The notes: generated by a model not told the origin, from the letters alone. DNA of 24,408 nucleotides from a bacterium UBP4_UBA6127 (GCA_002428325.1 DIVR01000022.1:1-24408); one strand, 5' to 3'; numbered from the stretch's first letter, positions 14,285 to 21,466 are shown. Numbers and translations: made by a program.

Positions 14285-15238
14285 TTATCGGGTGCCTTTC
14301 TTAAATAACTCAGGATGAATCAGTTTTGCCATCTCTTCCAAACCCTCGACAATTGAAGGAGCCGGTCTTGCCAGAAAATCAGGATTGATGGCATAAATCT
14401 GGTTGTTTTGAACAGCTGGGATGACTTTATAGTTTTGCCAGATGGAGTTTTTCTCAGATACTTTAGCCTGTGTCCCCATATCGCCTGAGATGATTATCTC
14501 CGGCTGGATACGAATGATTTCTTCCATACTGTATTTGGGGTATTTTACCGGGGCTGAGGCGGCGATATTAATTCCCCCGGCTTTTTCAATCAAATCATGG
14601 GTAAAGGTGTGGGGACCGGCTGTGATCAGAGGGTTTTCCGACCAAAGGAACAGTACCCTGGGCCGAGATTTGCCTTTGACCTTAGCCTGTACTGCATTGA
14701 CTCTTTTTTTCAGGGAGCCGACCAGGGCTTGGGCTTTTTGGGAGTGGCCAGATATTTCTCCCAGATGTAAGATAGTCGCCCAGGTCTTTTCCAGATTATC
14801 CGGATTAATGACATAAACTTTTATTTTTAGCCGAAGAAGCTGGTCATAGACTGTTTGTTGGTTACTGTCAGCCGAAATCAGGACAATATCCGGCCGGAGG
14901 GCAACAATTTTCTCCAGGTTGGGATTGATGAAGCCGCCGACTTTGGATTTCGATTTGGCTTGAGGCGGATAGAGACAGTAATCAGTTACACCCACCAGCT
15001 GCTTATCAGCGTCCAAGGCATATAATATCTCGGTGATATTAGGAGCCAGAGAGATAATCCTTTGGGGAGGTTGGTCACCCAACTGGATTATATGGCCTAA
15101 CTCATCCTGATAAGTCCTGGAAAGAGCCGGTTGGCTGAGAAAGATTGATAATAAAGCAATGGCAAGCCCGGTAAAGCATAAGGGCTTAATATGAGAAATA
15201 AATTTCATGGGCTGATTTAACCAGTATGTCCATCGCAT
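14285..15238 (-). CDS. btuF: Cobalamin ABC transporter periplasmic-binding protein BtuF
   Basis: 317 residues from the ATG at 15238. A signal peptide covers about residues 11-40 (HIKPLCFTGLAIALLSIF, then SQPALS). The mature part has PPQRIISLAPNITEILYALDA and VGVTDYCLYPPQAKSKSKVGGF, typical of the BtuF/FhuD/TroA-like binding fold, a helical linker, and IQPEIIISGDMG in the C-lobe. It captures cobalamin or a related corrinoid in the periplasm and docks on BtuC. Start choice: an ATG at 15259 opens a longer frame but lies inside the loop of the SD-hiding hairpin and has no SD of its own; the ATG at 15238 follows AAGAGGAG by 10 bases. The next ATG, at 15208, is a third option. Controlled by the cobalamin riboswitch directly upstream. 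Confidence 0.88.
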   Translation of the reverse strand: MRWTYWLNQPMKFISHIKPLCFTGLAIALLSIFLSQPALSRTYQDELGHIIQLGDQPPQRIISLAPNITEILYALDADKQLVGVTDYCLYPPQAKSKSKVGGFINPNLEKIVALRPDIVLISADSNQQTVYDQLLRLKIKVYVINPDNLEKTWATILHLGEISGHSQKAQALVGSLKKRVNAVQAKVKGKSRPRVLFLWSENPLITAGPHTFTHDLIEKAGGINIAASAPVKYPKYSMEEIIRIQPEIIISGDMGTQAKVSEKNSIWQNYKVIPAVQNNQIYAINPDFLARPAPSIVEGLEEMAKLIHPELFKKGTR

Positions 15239-15248
15239 ACCGATACAA

Positions 15249-15269
15249 CTCCTCTTCATATCGGAGGAA
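15249..15269 (-). promoter_or_regulatory. SD-sequestering hairpin, riboswitch expression platform
   Basis: On the minus strand UUCCUC (15269-15264) can pair with GAGGAG (15254-15249): 6 bp with one U-G and a 9-base loop. GAGGAG is the btuF Shine-Dalgarno. Formation of the helix would block translation. No U-tracted terminator is found between the aptamer and btuF, which supports translational rather than transcriptional control. Confidence 0.55.
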
Positions 15270-15350
15270 AAGCAGGTAAGTCACTCAGTCTGTTCTTTGG
15301 GCAGATGATGAGTCGCCACCCCTTTACTCCGAAGGGATTTCGATGAAGTA

Positions 15351-15527
15351 TTACAGGCAGGTTTCCTGACTCAGGGGTCACTCTACTTTCCGTGTCTTCC
15401 CATGTGTAAAGGCCACACAGTGACGTGATACGGGGTTCGTAACCCAATACAGTGGCGGGACCGTGATGGAATTACACCATCTTCCCTTTTACCCGAACCG
15501 TCCGTCATGACGGTCGGACACCTGTAA
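15351..15527 (-). promoter_or_regulatory. Cobalamin (B12) riboswitch aptamer
   Basis: On the minus strand the conserved core is complete: AAAAGGGAA, then GGTGTAATTCC, then GGTCCCGCCACTGT (15462-15449), and the B12-box-like AGTCAGGAAACCTGCCTG (15371-15354). Closing helix P1 is a perfect 7 bp, TTACAGG (15527-15521) with CCTGTAA (15357-15351). A palindromic arm (CCGTCATGACGG) decorates the 5' part. It binds adenosyl- or aquocobalamin and is expected to switch off btuFCD when B12 is plentiful. An intermediate hairpin (ACTCA/TGAGT with inner TCTG/CAGA, 15283-15313) lies between aptamer and SD. Confidence 0.93.
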
Positions 15528-15537
15528 CAATAAATTA

Positions 15538-15566
15538 GAATAACAAAATATCCCCGGGGGTGTCAA
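15538..15566 (-). promoter_or_regulatory. Promoter of the cobalamin riboswitch/btu operon
   Basis: On the minus strand a perfect TTGACA (15566-15561), a 17-base spacer and TTATTC (15543-15538). The start predicted near 15531 is only a few bases before the aptamer's P1, as expected. The spacer contains the palindrome CCCCGGGG (15552-15559). Confidence 0.7.
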
Positions 15567-15575
15567 TAAGGGGAG

Positions 15576-15606
15576 TTACTTTCCATTATCTTTCCAATGG
15601 TATAAT
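15576..15606 (+). promoter_or_regulatory. Promoter of the aldo/keto reductase operon
   Basis: A perfect TATAAT (15601-15606) with a weak -35 (TTACTT or TACTTT, near 15576-15582) at 18-19 bases. The -10 sits inside an 11-bp palindrome, GGTATAATACC (15599-15609), a possible repressor site. The promoter is back to back with the btu promoter, the two -35 elements being about 10 bases apart. Confidence 0.6.
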
Positions 15607-15639
15607 ACCCGTTAAGAGTTTCCTCGAAAGGAAGGAATT

Positions 15640-16557
15640 ATGATGGCAAAAGGACTTGAAAAAAGAATCCTGGGTTCTACCGGAGCTGCCGTTACTTTTC
15701 TGGGTTTCGGCGCCTTGGAAATTGGCAGGGATTGGGGATTGGGTTCTCTTGAAGAACGAAAACGGCCTGAGAATGAAGAGGCCGATGATACCTTGAATTC
15801 GGTACTAGATTTAGGGATAAATTTAATTGACACTGCCAGAGCTTACCATCGAAGTGAAGAACGGATCGGCAGATATATATCCCATCGTAGAAATGAATAT
15901 TTCCTTGCCAGTAAATGCGGGGAGCATTCTACTGAACCTTCGACTTATTACGATTTCAGTTATGAAGCAGTGAAATCTTCTATTGACCTGAGTTTGAAAA
16001 CCTTGAAAACCGATTGTATTGATTTAATGCAAATACATTTCGGCCCGGAGCCTGAGAGAGTTCTGGAAACAGGGGAGACCCTCAAAGCTATGCAGGATGC
16101 CAGAGACGAAGGAAAGGTTAAATTCCTGGGAGCTTCCATTTATGGGCAAGTGGCAAAGGACTGTATCGAGTCAGGGGCTTTTGATGTCATGCAATTGGAT
16201 TACAGCCTTTTGAATACTAAGGATACTGAGTTGATAGAGTCATGCGGCCACAAGAAGATTGGGGTTCTTTTGCGGGGTGGATTGGGATATGGCAGGCTGA
16301 CTCCCCGGGTGATGGCTCATTTGGATAAAGAAACCCCTTCCAATCAAAAGAAAATCAACGCCTTTCTGGAATTACTGGGGGGAGATGCCCAGAAGCTGAC
16401 GGCTTTGGCATTACTGTTCATTTATGAAAATCCTTATATCACCTCAGTTCTGGCAGGTACCCGGACAGCCTCCCATGTAAGGACTAACATAAATCTGCTG
16501 GAAGAATCTTTGGACCCGGGCCTCCTGATAAAAGCAAAAGAGATTGCCAATTCTTAA
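15640..16557 (+). CDS. Aldo/keto reductase
   Basis: 305 residues, a single TIM-barrel oxidoreductase domain using NADPH or NADH. The catalytic tetrad is readable: D64 and Y69 in LIDTARAYHRSEERIG, K92 in LASKCGE, and H133 in DLMQIHFG. QLDYSLLNT and the C-terminal VLAGTRTASHVRTNI (cofactor-binding region) also fit the family. The physiological substrate cannot be inferred. Start: M1 (15640) and M2 (15643) are adjacent; SD AAGGAAGG (15628-15635) is 4 bases before M1 and 7 before M2, so M2 (304 residues) is slightly favoured. A TIM-barrel isomerase-like gene follows after 33 bases in the same direction, suggesting a shared sugar-related task (inference). Confidence 0.9.
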   Translation: MMAKGLEKRILGSTGAAVTFLGFGALEIGRDWGLGSLEERKRPENEEADDTLNSVLDLGINLIDTARAYHRSEERIGRYISHRRNEYFLASKCGEHSTEPSTYYDFSYEAVKSSIDLSLKTLKTDCIDLMQIHFGPEPERVLETGETLKAMQDARDEGKVKFLGASIYGQVAKDCIESGAFDVMQLDYSLLNTKDTELIESCGHKKIGVLLRGGLGYGRLTPRVMAHLDKETPSNQKKINAFLELLGGDAQKLTALALLFIYENPYITSVLAGTRTASHVRTNINLLEESLDPGLLIKAKEIANS

Positions 16558-16590
16558 TCATAAGTCATATTTTTGAAAGGTTAATGAGGA

Positions 16591-17577
16591 ATGAAACAGC
16601 TGTGTTATACCCTTAAATTATCTTCTTTTGGTATAGGTCAAAGTTCCCTGATGCCTCATGGGTATCATCCTGAGTATGGCAATGAATCCCCGGTGGATAG
16701 AACCCTTCGCATCCTGGATGAGATGGGAGATATGATTGGGGGAATTGAATATAAATACCCTATTGAACTCCATGAAAATAATGCCAGCCTTATTATGAAG
16801 GTAACGGGTGCAAAGAAAATCCCCTCTATTGAAGTCGCTTATTCCCGGTTATCCCAATATCGGGAAGGGGGATTCATAAACCCCTTGAAACGAAAAAGGG
16901 ATGAAGTTCTTCAATTGGTCAAAGGAGCGATTGAGCTGGGAGCTGAATATTCTGCGGCGGTTATCATCCGGCCCTTCTGTGAATCCTATCTTTATCCCAT
17001 TTCTCCCGGTTTGGAGAAGTCCTGGGATTTATTCATGGAGGGAATCATTCAGTCCATAGAATATGCTCAATCCAAAAAGGTTCAGCTTATGTTGGAACCT
17101 GTTCAGGGCGATGCGGGATTGATTCCCTTATTGGACAGTACCCTCAAATCCTTGTATCTGGTACAGAAAATCAGGGGAATGGGTCTGAAAGCAGATTCCC
17201 TTAAATTAATACTCAGTGCCAATATCCTGAAAAATAAATCAGAGTCTCCCTCGGAGATGGCTGTTCTATTATTCAAAGAAAATATTCTGGGGGGTGTTAC
17301 TCTCAATTCTTTTCTCAATTGGAATCAGGAGGAGGCTTTCTGGTTTTCCTGGATATTAAATTCAAAAGGGTTTGGTAAAAAGGGAGAACTCGTCGGCATA
17401 GATTTGCTTCCTTCCCCTCAGGGACAAGCCGAGACCTTTAAAGTTGAGATGGAGTATTGGAATAGTTTTTTTGAGAAGGCGGCCCGATTTCCAAAGACTA
17501 AAATCAATGAGTACCAGAAATCAGGTGAGATACCTCCGCTGCGCAGGGAAATTCAAAAGATTCTTATTTCCCATTGA
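16591..17577 (+). CDS. Xylose isomerase-like TIM-barrel protein, possibly with a changed metal site
   Basis: 328 residues. Features of the AP-endonuclease-2/sugar-phosphate isomerase-like fold: a strand after the N-terminus (IGGIEYKYP), a helix-rich middle (LVKGAIELGAEYSAAVIIRPF) and VQLMLEPVQGDAG with E169 in the position of the first metal-binding Glu. At the usual DxxH strand the sequence is LKLILSANIL (205-214), with no His, and GIDLLPSPQGQ (269-279) replaces the usual closing D-x-H-x-x-D or Glu region. It may therefore not bind metal in the normal way, or may act on a different substrate. In operon with the aldo/keto reductase. The N-terminal MKQLCYTLKLSSFG looks like a true start; AGG-containing bases lie just upstream. 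I cannot name the reaction. Confidence 0.7.
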   Translation: MKQLCYTLKLSSFGIGQSSLMPHGYHPEYGNESPVDRTLRILDEMGDMIGGIEYKYPIELHENNASLIMKVTGAKKIPSIEVAYSRLSQYREGGFINPLKRKRDEVLQLVKGAIELGAEYSAAVIIRPFCESYLYPISPGLEKSWDLFMEGIIQSIEYAQSKKVQLMLEPVQGDAGLIPLLDSTLKSLYLVQKIRGMGLKADSLKLILSANILKNKSESPSEMAVLLFKENILGGVTLNSFLNWNQEEAFWFSWILNSKGFGKKGELVGIDLLPSPQGQAETFKVEMEYWNSFFEKAARFPKTKINEYQKSGEIPPLRREIQKILISH

Positions 17578-17611
17578 CCACTCTGTTGATTTTTATATCT
17601 CTTATCGGAAC

Positions 17612-17642
17612 TATAAGGCCTATGAGTCCCATAGGCCTTATA
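17612..17642. repeat. Perfect 13-bp inverted repeat between convergent genes
   Basis: TATAAGGCCTATG (17612-17624) and CATAGGCCTTATA (17630-17642), loop AGTCC. There is no T-run on either side, so it is not a standard intrinsic terminator, though it sits between the ends of the TIM-barrel gene (+) and the LOR/SDH gene (-) and may stop or stabilise both messages. Confidence 0.65.
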
Positions 17643-17669
17643 ATCACTATTTATACCCATCAACCTAGA

Positions 17670-18878
17670 TTACAAAGCCTGAGCCAATTCCCCCAGGAAA
17701 GAGGCTGCATCGGTTACAATTCCCATAGATTGGGCTGTCCCCCTGTCTCCCAATTTGGTTACCACGGCAGGATTGATATCCACACAGACAGTATAAACCC
17801 TGGCCGGGAGGCAGTTTCCGGTGGCAATGGCATGGAGAGTGGAGCCTACCATCAGGGCCGCATCCACTCTCTGGGCATAATATCTGATTTGTTCCTGGGC
17901 CTCCATGGAGTCCCGAATCACATCGGGAAGGGGCCCATCATCCCGGATGGAGCCTGCCAGTACATAAGGGGTATGGGTTTTGACACAGGTATAAAGAATG
18001 CCTGATTTCAGGATACCTTTATTAACGGCAGCTTTAATGGAACCGGCTGCACGAATGGTATTGATGGCTCGAAGATGATTCCGATGCCCTCCATGGACCG
18101 CTGTTCCCTTTTCGAGAGAAATCCCAAGGGAGGTGCCATACAGGGCTGACTCGATGTCATGGGTCGCAAAACCATTGCCTGCCAGGAGGGCATTGATATA
18201 CCCTTTCTTGATGAGGCTGGCGACTGATTTTCCAGCTCCGGTATGAATCACAGCCGGCCCTCCGACAAACAGGATTTTCCCTTTATTCTTTTTAATGGCT
18301 GCCAATCGTCCGGCAATATCCCGAATCAGCAGATGCTTGGGTTTTTCTGAAGAGACTGAGCTGCCCATAAAACTGAAAATCTCTTTTTGTCCGGAGGTTT
18401 TCAAGGGAATGACTTTGATTCCTTCTCTACCGGTGATGACCTTATCCCCCTTTTTAATATGGATAAGCGGGAGACATCGGGCCTGAAGTCTGTCAGGATC
18501 AAAGATAATGCCGCAATCCATTTCAATTCCCTTGACCGGTATCCATTTATTCCTGAACCAGATTTGGGTTTCCAGATTGGTGGTGGAATAAAAATCATCG
18601 GGGAATACCCCATTTTTGGGGGCTGATTTCCATTTCACATCATGGCGTTCCAGAGGGATGGCTCCCAGCTTGCCGATTGATGCCAGGATACTGTCTAAAA
18701 TACCCTGGGTAGGGGCGGTAACTTTAATGACAGCCTGACTGGGGTCTTCATTCCTCTGTCCCAGATGGATATCCTCCATATTAAAATCCCCTCCTGAATC
18801 AAGAATCATATCCAGGGTTCGGTTCAGGGAAAGATTGTTAATGATATGGCCTTCCAGTAATACTGTTTCATTGGGCAT
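17670..18878 (-). CDS. LOR/SDH-domain enzyme (TIGR00300-like), probable ornithine cyclodeaminase
   Basis: 402 residues from the ATG at 18878. Landmarks: VILLEG-type N-terminus (TVLLEGHIINNLSLNRTLD), GGPAVIHTGAG (206-216), LLAGNGFATHDIE, KGTAVHGGHRNHLRAIN, GSIRDDGPLPDV (309-320) and the C-terminal VDINPAVVTKLGDRGT (366-381). This is the domain annotated as LOR/SDH bifunctional conserved region; in archaea a stand-alone form is reported to be an NAD-dependent ornithine cyclodeaminase making proline, and in cyanobacteria it is fused to an arginine dihydrolase. The same reaction here is inference. Start: an open frame extends to 18965, but AAGGAGG lies 7 bases before the ATG at 18878 and family length fits. 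No arginine dihydrolase-like gene is adjacent. Single-gene unit. Confidence 0.78.
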   Translation of the reverse strand: MPNETVLLEGHIINNLSLNRTLDMILDSGGDFNMEDIHLGQRNEDPSQAVIKVTAPTQGILDSILASIGKLGAIPLERHDVKWKSAPKNGVFPDDFYSTTNLETQIWFRNKWIPVKGIEMDCGIIFDPDRLQARCLPLIHIKKGDKVITGREGIKVIPLKTSGQKEIFSFMGSSVSSEKPKHLLIRDIAGRLAAIKKNKGKILFVGGPAVIHTGAGKSVASLIKKGYINALLAGNGFATHDIESALYGTSLGISLEKGTAVHGGHRNHLRAINTIRAAGSIKAAVNKGILKSGILYTCVKTHTPYVLAGSIRDDGPLPDVIRDSMEAQEQIRYYAQRVDAALMVGSTLHAIATGNCLPARVYTVCVDINPAVVTKLGDRGTAQSMGIVTDAASFLGELAQAL

Positions 18879-18904
18879 AATAATGCCTCCTTCGAAAATC
18901 TTCA

Positions 18905-18918
18905 TCTCTGTCCAGAGA
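18905..18918. promoter_or_regulatory. Dyad upstream of the LOR/SDH gene
   Basis: TCTCTG-TC-CAGAGA, a perfect 6-bp dyad with a 2-base centre, about 12 bases upstream of the LOR/SDH Shine-Dalgarno. TCCAGAG recurs near 18976. It could be an operator or a leader hairpin. No clear -35/-10 pair was found for this gene. Confidence 0.35.
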
Positions 18919-19112
18919 CGGGAACCATGGCTTGATGATAATCCAGCCCCCCACCCTGGTGTCAAACCCGGCCCTTATCCAGAGTGTGAATCCTCTCTTA
19001 GATTTGGATACATCCTTCAACCCCCTTTTCAACACATCATTATCTCGGAGCAGCAACGGAGTGTCTCTGACCCTCTCCGTTAACAGTCCCATTTAAAAAG
19101 GAGATTCTAATA
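18919..19112. other. Divergent intergenic region, one hairpin, otherwise unassigned
   Basis: Between the LOR/SDH gene (-) and the 169-residue gene (+). It holds an inverted repeat AACGGAG (19055-19061) / CTCCGTT (19075-19081) with a 13-base loop, about 32 bases before the plus-strand ATG, and two TTCAAC copies near 19018-19032 that might be -35-like. I see no gene or known riboswitch here. Confidence 0.35.
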
Positions 19113-19622
19113 ATGAGAAAACGGAAAAATGATAGGCCTTATGTGGAGATGTCGATCCCCTTTAACAGCTTTTGGAAAGAGGTGGAGAAAGAAATACTCA
19201 GGTTGTCGGTTGATTCCGGTTGGAACCAGGAGGACCCTTCTGTTTCCTGGATGGAGAGGACTCAAAAAGCATTGCAAAATGTGTTCTCAGGCTGGTTCAC
19301 AACAGAAACAGAAATCCGGCTGAAACAATATCCCTTGGGTTCTCTGGCCGCTTCTGGGAAGGCCGAACTACCCGGAGCCGGGGTGATAGTCTATGTGCAG
19401 GGGAGTGGTAAACATATCCCCTATGCCCGAAAATGGGTGTATCCAACGAATCCTCAAACCCCCAGCCAGCAGGCCCATCGGGATTTATTTAAAAAGGCGA
19501 TGCAGTCATGGCAAGCTCAACCGGATGAGATTAAAATTCAATGGAATCGAAAGGCTCAATCCCTCGGTTCCCTCTCAGGACATAATCTCTATATCCGGGA
19601 ATGGATGCAGATGCCCAGATGA
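19113..19622 (+). CDS. Unrecognised 169-residue protein with a Trp/Gln-rich C-terminal helical motif
   Basis: The protein starts basic (MRKRKNDRPYVEM), with no signal peptide or membrane segment. Residues 72-108 look beta-rich (YPLGSLAASGKAELPGAGVIVYVQGSGKH is the core, in pieces). Residues 112-166 have a regular helical pattern: NPQTPSQQAHRDLFKKA, SWQAQPDEIKIQWNRKA and SGHNLYIREW. This N-P-x-T...Q...R..F..A...W......W...A...SGxNxY layout is one I associate with small repeat-type domains in uncharacterised bacterial and phage-like proteins (recollection, not checked). SD AAGGAG (19098-19103) is 10 bases before the ATG. A shadow frame overlaps it throughout but only this one has SD and motif logic. 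Function unknown. Confidence 0.65.
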   Translation: MRKRKNDRPYVEMSIPFNSFWKEVEKEILRLSVDSGWNQEDPSVSWMERTQKALQNVFSGWFTTETEIRLKQYPLGSLAASGKAELPGAGVIVYVQGSGKHIPYARKWVYPTNPQTPSQQAHRDLFKKAMQSWQAQPDEIKIQWNRKAQSLGSLSGHNLYIREWMQMPR

Positions 19623-19741
19623 CAAAAAATTAACAAAATTATTATAATAATGTATTCTGAAGGATAGGTTTTATTTTTACTGAAAGATAGTGATAAATCA
19701 GAGGCATCAATATTTGATACCTAAGGACACAACAAGTTTAT

Positions 19742-19767
19742 GGGTATAGGTAATCGAGGCATAACCC
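19742..19767. other. Imperfect hairpin in the AT-rich leader before sixA
   Basis: GGGTAT (19742-19747) pairs with ATAACCC (19761-19767) with one bulge and a 13-base loop, and weaker flanking pairing (AAGTTTA / AAATTT). A second small hairpin, AGGTT/AACCT (19816-19835), lies just before the sixA SD (GGGAAGG, 19841-19847). TTGATA (19714-19719) with TTTATG 17 bases on is a possible promoter. The rest of 19623-19855 shows nothing I can assign. Confidence 0.35.
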
Positions 19768-19855
19768 AAATTTTAAATAAAAATAAGGTCGATAATAAAC
19801 TAGATGATATCGTATAGGTTTCAGCCAACGAACCTGAGAAGGGAAGGCGATAGAA

Positions 19856-20365
19856 ATGTATTTATATATTCTACGGCATGCCGAAGCTCATGATTTGGGA
19901 TATAGCGGGATAGAAAAAGATTTTGACCGGCCATTGACTGATTATGGGGAGAGGCAGGCAAGGAAGGCTGGAAAAGCCTTAAGAAAGCTTGATGTTAAGC
20001 TGGAGGGAATATTAAGCAGTCCTCTGGTAAGGGCTTTGCAGACAGCCCAGTCCCTGGCGGAGAAAATGGAATATGAGGGGAAAGTGTTAACCTCAGATGC
20101 CTTGCGGCCGGGTATGGACAGGGATTCTTTGCGAAAAGAATTAAGTAAATTTGAGGTGGATTCTCATGTGCTGATAGTGGGGCATCAGCCTGATTTAGGG
20201 GAATATATCCAATACCTGATATCAGGGACCAAAGGGAAGGGGCTTGCTTTGGATAAAGCTGGAATCGCCTGCCTTAAAATCAATGGACCCCTGGCTGAGC
20301 CGGAGAAAGTGTCCCTTATCTGGCTGTTGAATTATCTCTTAGTGGAAATGATTGCTGAAGGGTAA
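19856..20365 (+). CDS. sixA: SixA-type phosphohistidine phosphatase
   Basis: 169 residues, a compact histidine-phosphatase-superfamily domain. Catalytic RH is R7-H8 in YILRHAEA, a second arginine is R59 in SSPLVRALQTA, and the second His is H110 in LIVGHQPDL. Size and the GHQPD motif are typical of SixA, which removes phosphate from phosphohistidine on HPt domains or PTS-type proteins in the cytoplasm. It lacks the additional domain of phosphoglycerate mutases. Its target here is unknown; a soluble histidine kinase lies about 11 kb upstream, but adjacency is not enough to link them. The SD GGGAAGG lies 8 bases before the ATG. The gene is closed by a strong terminator and appears monocistronic. 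Confidence 0.85.
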   Translation: MYLYILRHAEAHDLGYSGIEKDFDRPLTDYGERQARKAGKALRKLDVKLEGILSSPLVRALQTAQSLAEKMEYEGKVLTSDALRPGMDRDSLRKELSKFEVDSHVLIVGHQPDLGEYIQYLISGTKGKGLALDKAGIACLKINGPLAEPEKVSLIWLLNYLLVEMIAEG

Positions 20366-20415
20366 GGTGAATCAGAGATATTTTCATCTTCGATCATCGG
20401 GTTATAGTGAAAATG

Positions 20416-20453
20416 AAAAGGCCGTAGAAAATGAAGTCCACGGCCTTTTTTTA
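20416..20453. terminator. Bidirectional intrinsic terminator after sixA
   Basis: AAAAGGCCGT (20416-20425) pairs perfectly with ACGGCCTTTT (20440-20449), 14-base loop, TTT continuing to 20452. The A-run on the left gives a U-tract for the minus-strand oxidoreductase gene ending at 20477. Confidence 0.88.
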
Positions 20454-20476
20454 ATTCTACTTGTTGATTTGGGTAT

Positions 20477-21466
20477 TTACTTAACGAGGGGCAATTCAAC
20501 CGGCTGGCATTTTTCCGCAGAAAGATAAGCTCCCAAGGCCAGTTCCATGGCTCTCAATCCATCTTCCCCGCTGATGAAAACAGGGGTATCGTTTTCAATG
20601 GCATCGATAAATGATTTGATCAGCCCGGCATCCGTATTGGCGCCATAATAGAGCCATTGGGCTTTTCTGTCATCCACATTATAAAGGTTCAACTTCTGGT
20701 TGAACATATCCATATTGATGACACCTTTCGTCCCGATGATTCTCATGGTAACATCTCCCCAAACCGGGTAAGCGCTGTTACGAGACCAACTGGGATCCAG
20801 AGTGCAGAAAATCCCCTTGGTCATGGTCATGCTGAGAGTCCCGCAGTCATCAGTGTTCAACTCAGGATGGAATTTCTTATCGATTTCAGCATAGACCTTG
20901 ATAAATTCAGCTCCGGTCAGGTACCGAATCAAGTCCGCCACATGGACGGTATGATCCATGACTGCGCCGCCGCCGGCTAATTCCTTATCGGTAAACCAGC
21001 CTCCAGGCATAGACCCATGATTGGTCCCATTAATTGCGATGATCTGGCCAATCTGGCCTTCATCTACGACTTGTTTGACTCTTTTAAAGGAAGGTGAAAA
21101 CCGGCAGGGAAATGCTGTCTGAAGTTTTACCCCATTCTGCTTACAGGCATCGATCATAGCCTGGGCATCTGCCACTGATACCGAAATCGGTTTCTCGCAA
21201 AGAACATGTTTTTTCTGTTCAGCCGCCATCAGGGTGAGTGCTTTATGTTTAGAGTTTTCACTGGTGATTACTACAGCATCCACTTTCTGAATGAGTTCTT
21301 CATAGCTGGGGATATATTTAATATTGAAATGCTGGGCAAACTTTTCACCCCGTTCCTTGTTTTCATCGGCAATACCGACAAGTTCAACATTCGGAAGGAG
21401 TTGTAAGCCGTGGGCATAACCGCCCGCATGCATATGCGCACAACTGAGAATTCCTACTTTAATCAT
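20477..21466 (-). CDS. Gfo/Idh/MocA-family oxidoreductase (second gene of the pair)
   Basis: 329 residues. An N-terminal Rossmann domain begins MIKVGILSCAHMHAGGY; the usual GxGxxG turn is replaced by SCAHMHAGG, a variant seen in some members. The family motif is E91-K92-P93 (CEKPIS), and the active-site region is MDHTVHVADLI with D171, H175 and D178. The family uses NAD(P) to oxidise or reduce sugars, inositols or their derivatives; the substrate is not predictable. No signal peptide. SD AGAGGAGAT (minus strand) is about 6 bases before the ATG. It follows the other Gfo/Idh gene by 31 bases. The two share the EKP and DxxxH patterns but are clearly different sequences, so they probably act on different or successive intermediates. 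Confidence 0.88.
   Translation of the reverse strand: MIKVGILSCAHMHAGGYAHGLQLLPNVELVGIADENKERGEKFAQHFNIKYIPSYEELIQKVDAVVITSENSKHKALTLMAAEQKKHVLCEKPISVSVADAQAMIDACKQNGVKLQTAFPCRFSPSFKRVKQVVDEGQIGQIIAINGTNHGSMPGGWFTDKELAGGGAVMDHTVHVADLIRYLTGAEFIKVYAEIDKKFHPELNTDDCGTLSMTMTKGIFCTLDPSWSRNSAYPVWGDVTMRIIGTKGVINMDMFNQKLNLYNVDDRKAQWLYYGANTDAGLIKSFIDAIENDTPVFISGEDGLRAMELALGAYLSAEKCQPVELPLVK

Noticed and set aside
15256..15447. 63-residue minus-strand frame upstream of btuF
   Set aside because: It runs through the riboswitch aptamer and expression platform; the conservation there is explained by RNA structure.
18919..19090. AGGGTGG and GGACAGAG on the minus strand, suggesting a T-box or glycine riboswitch
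   Set aside because: Only these short fragments match. The rest of the T-box sequence (ACCGCG) and of the glycine aptamer core is missing, and no antiterminator/terminator pair is seen.
18868..19092. Minus-strand 74-residue frame upstream of the LOR/SDH gene
   Set aside because: It overlaps the SD and start of the LOR/SDH gene in another frame, lacks an SD, and I recognise no motif; kept as unassigned intergenic sequence.
19220..19411. Short overlapping plus-strand frames inside the 169-residue gene
   Set aside because: Different frame, no SD, no motif; the 19113-19622 frame has both SD and a sensible domain pattern.
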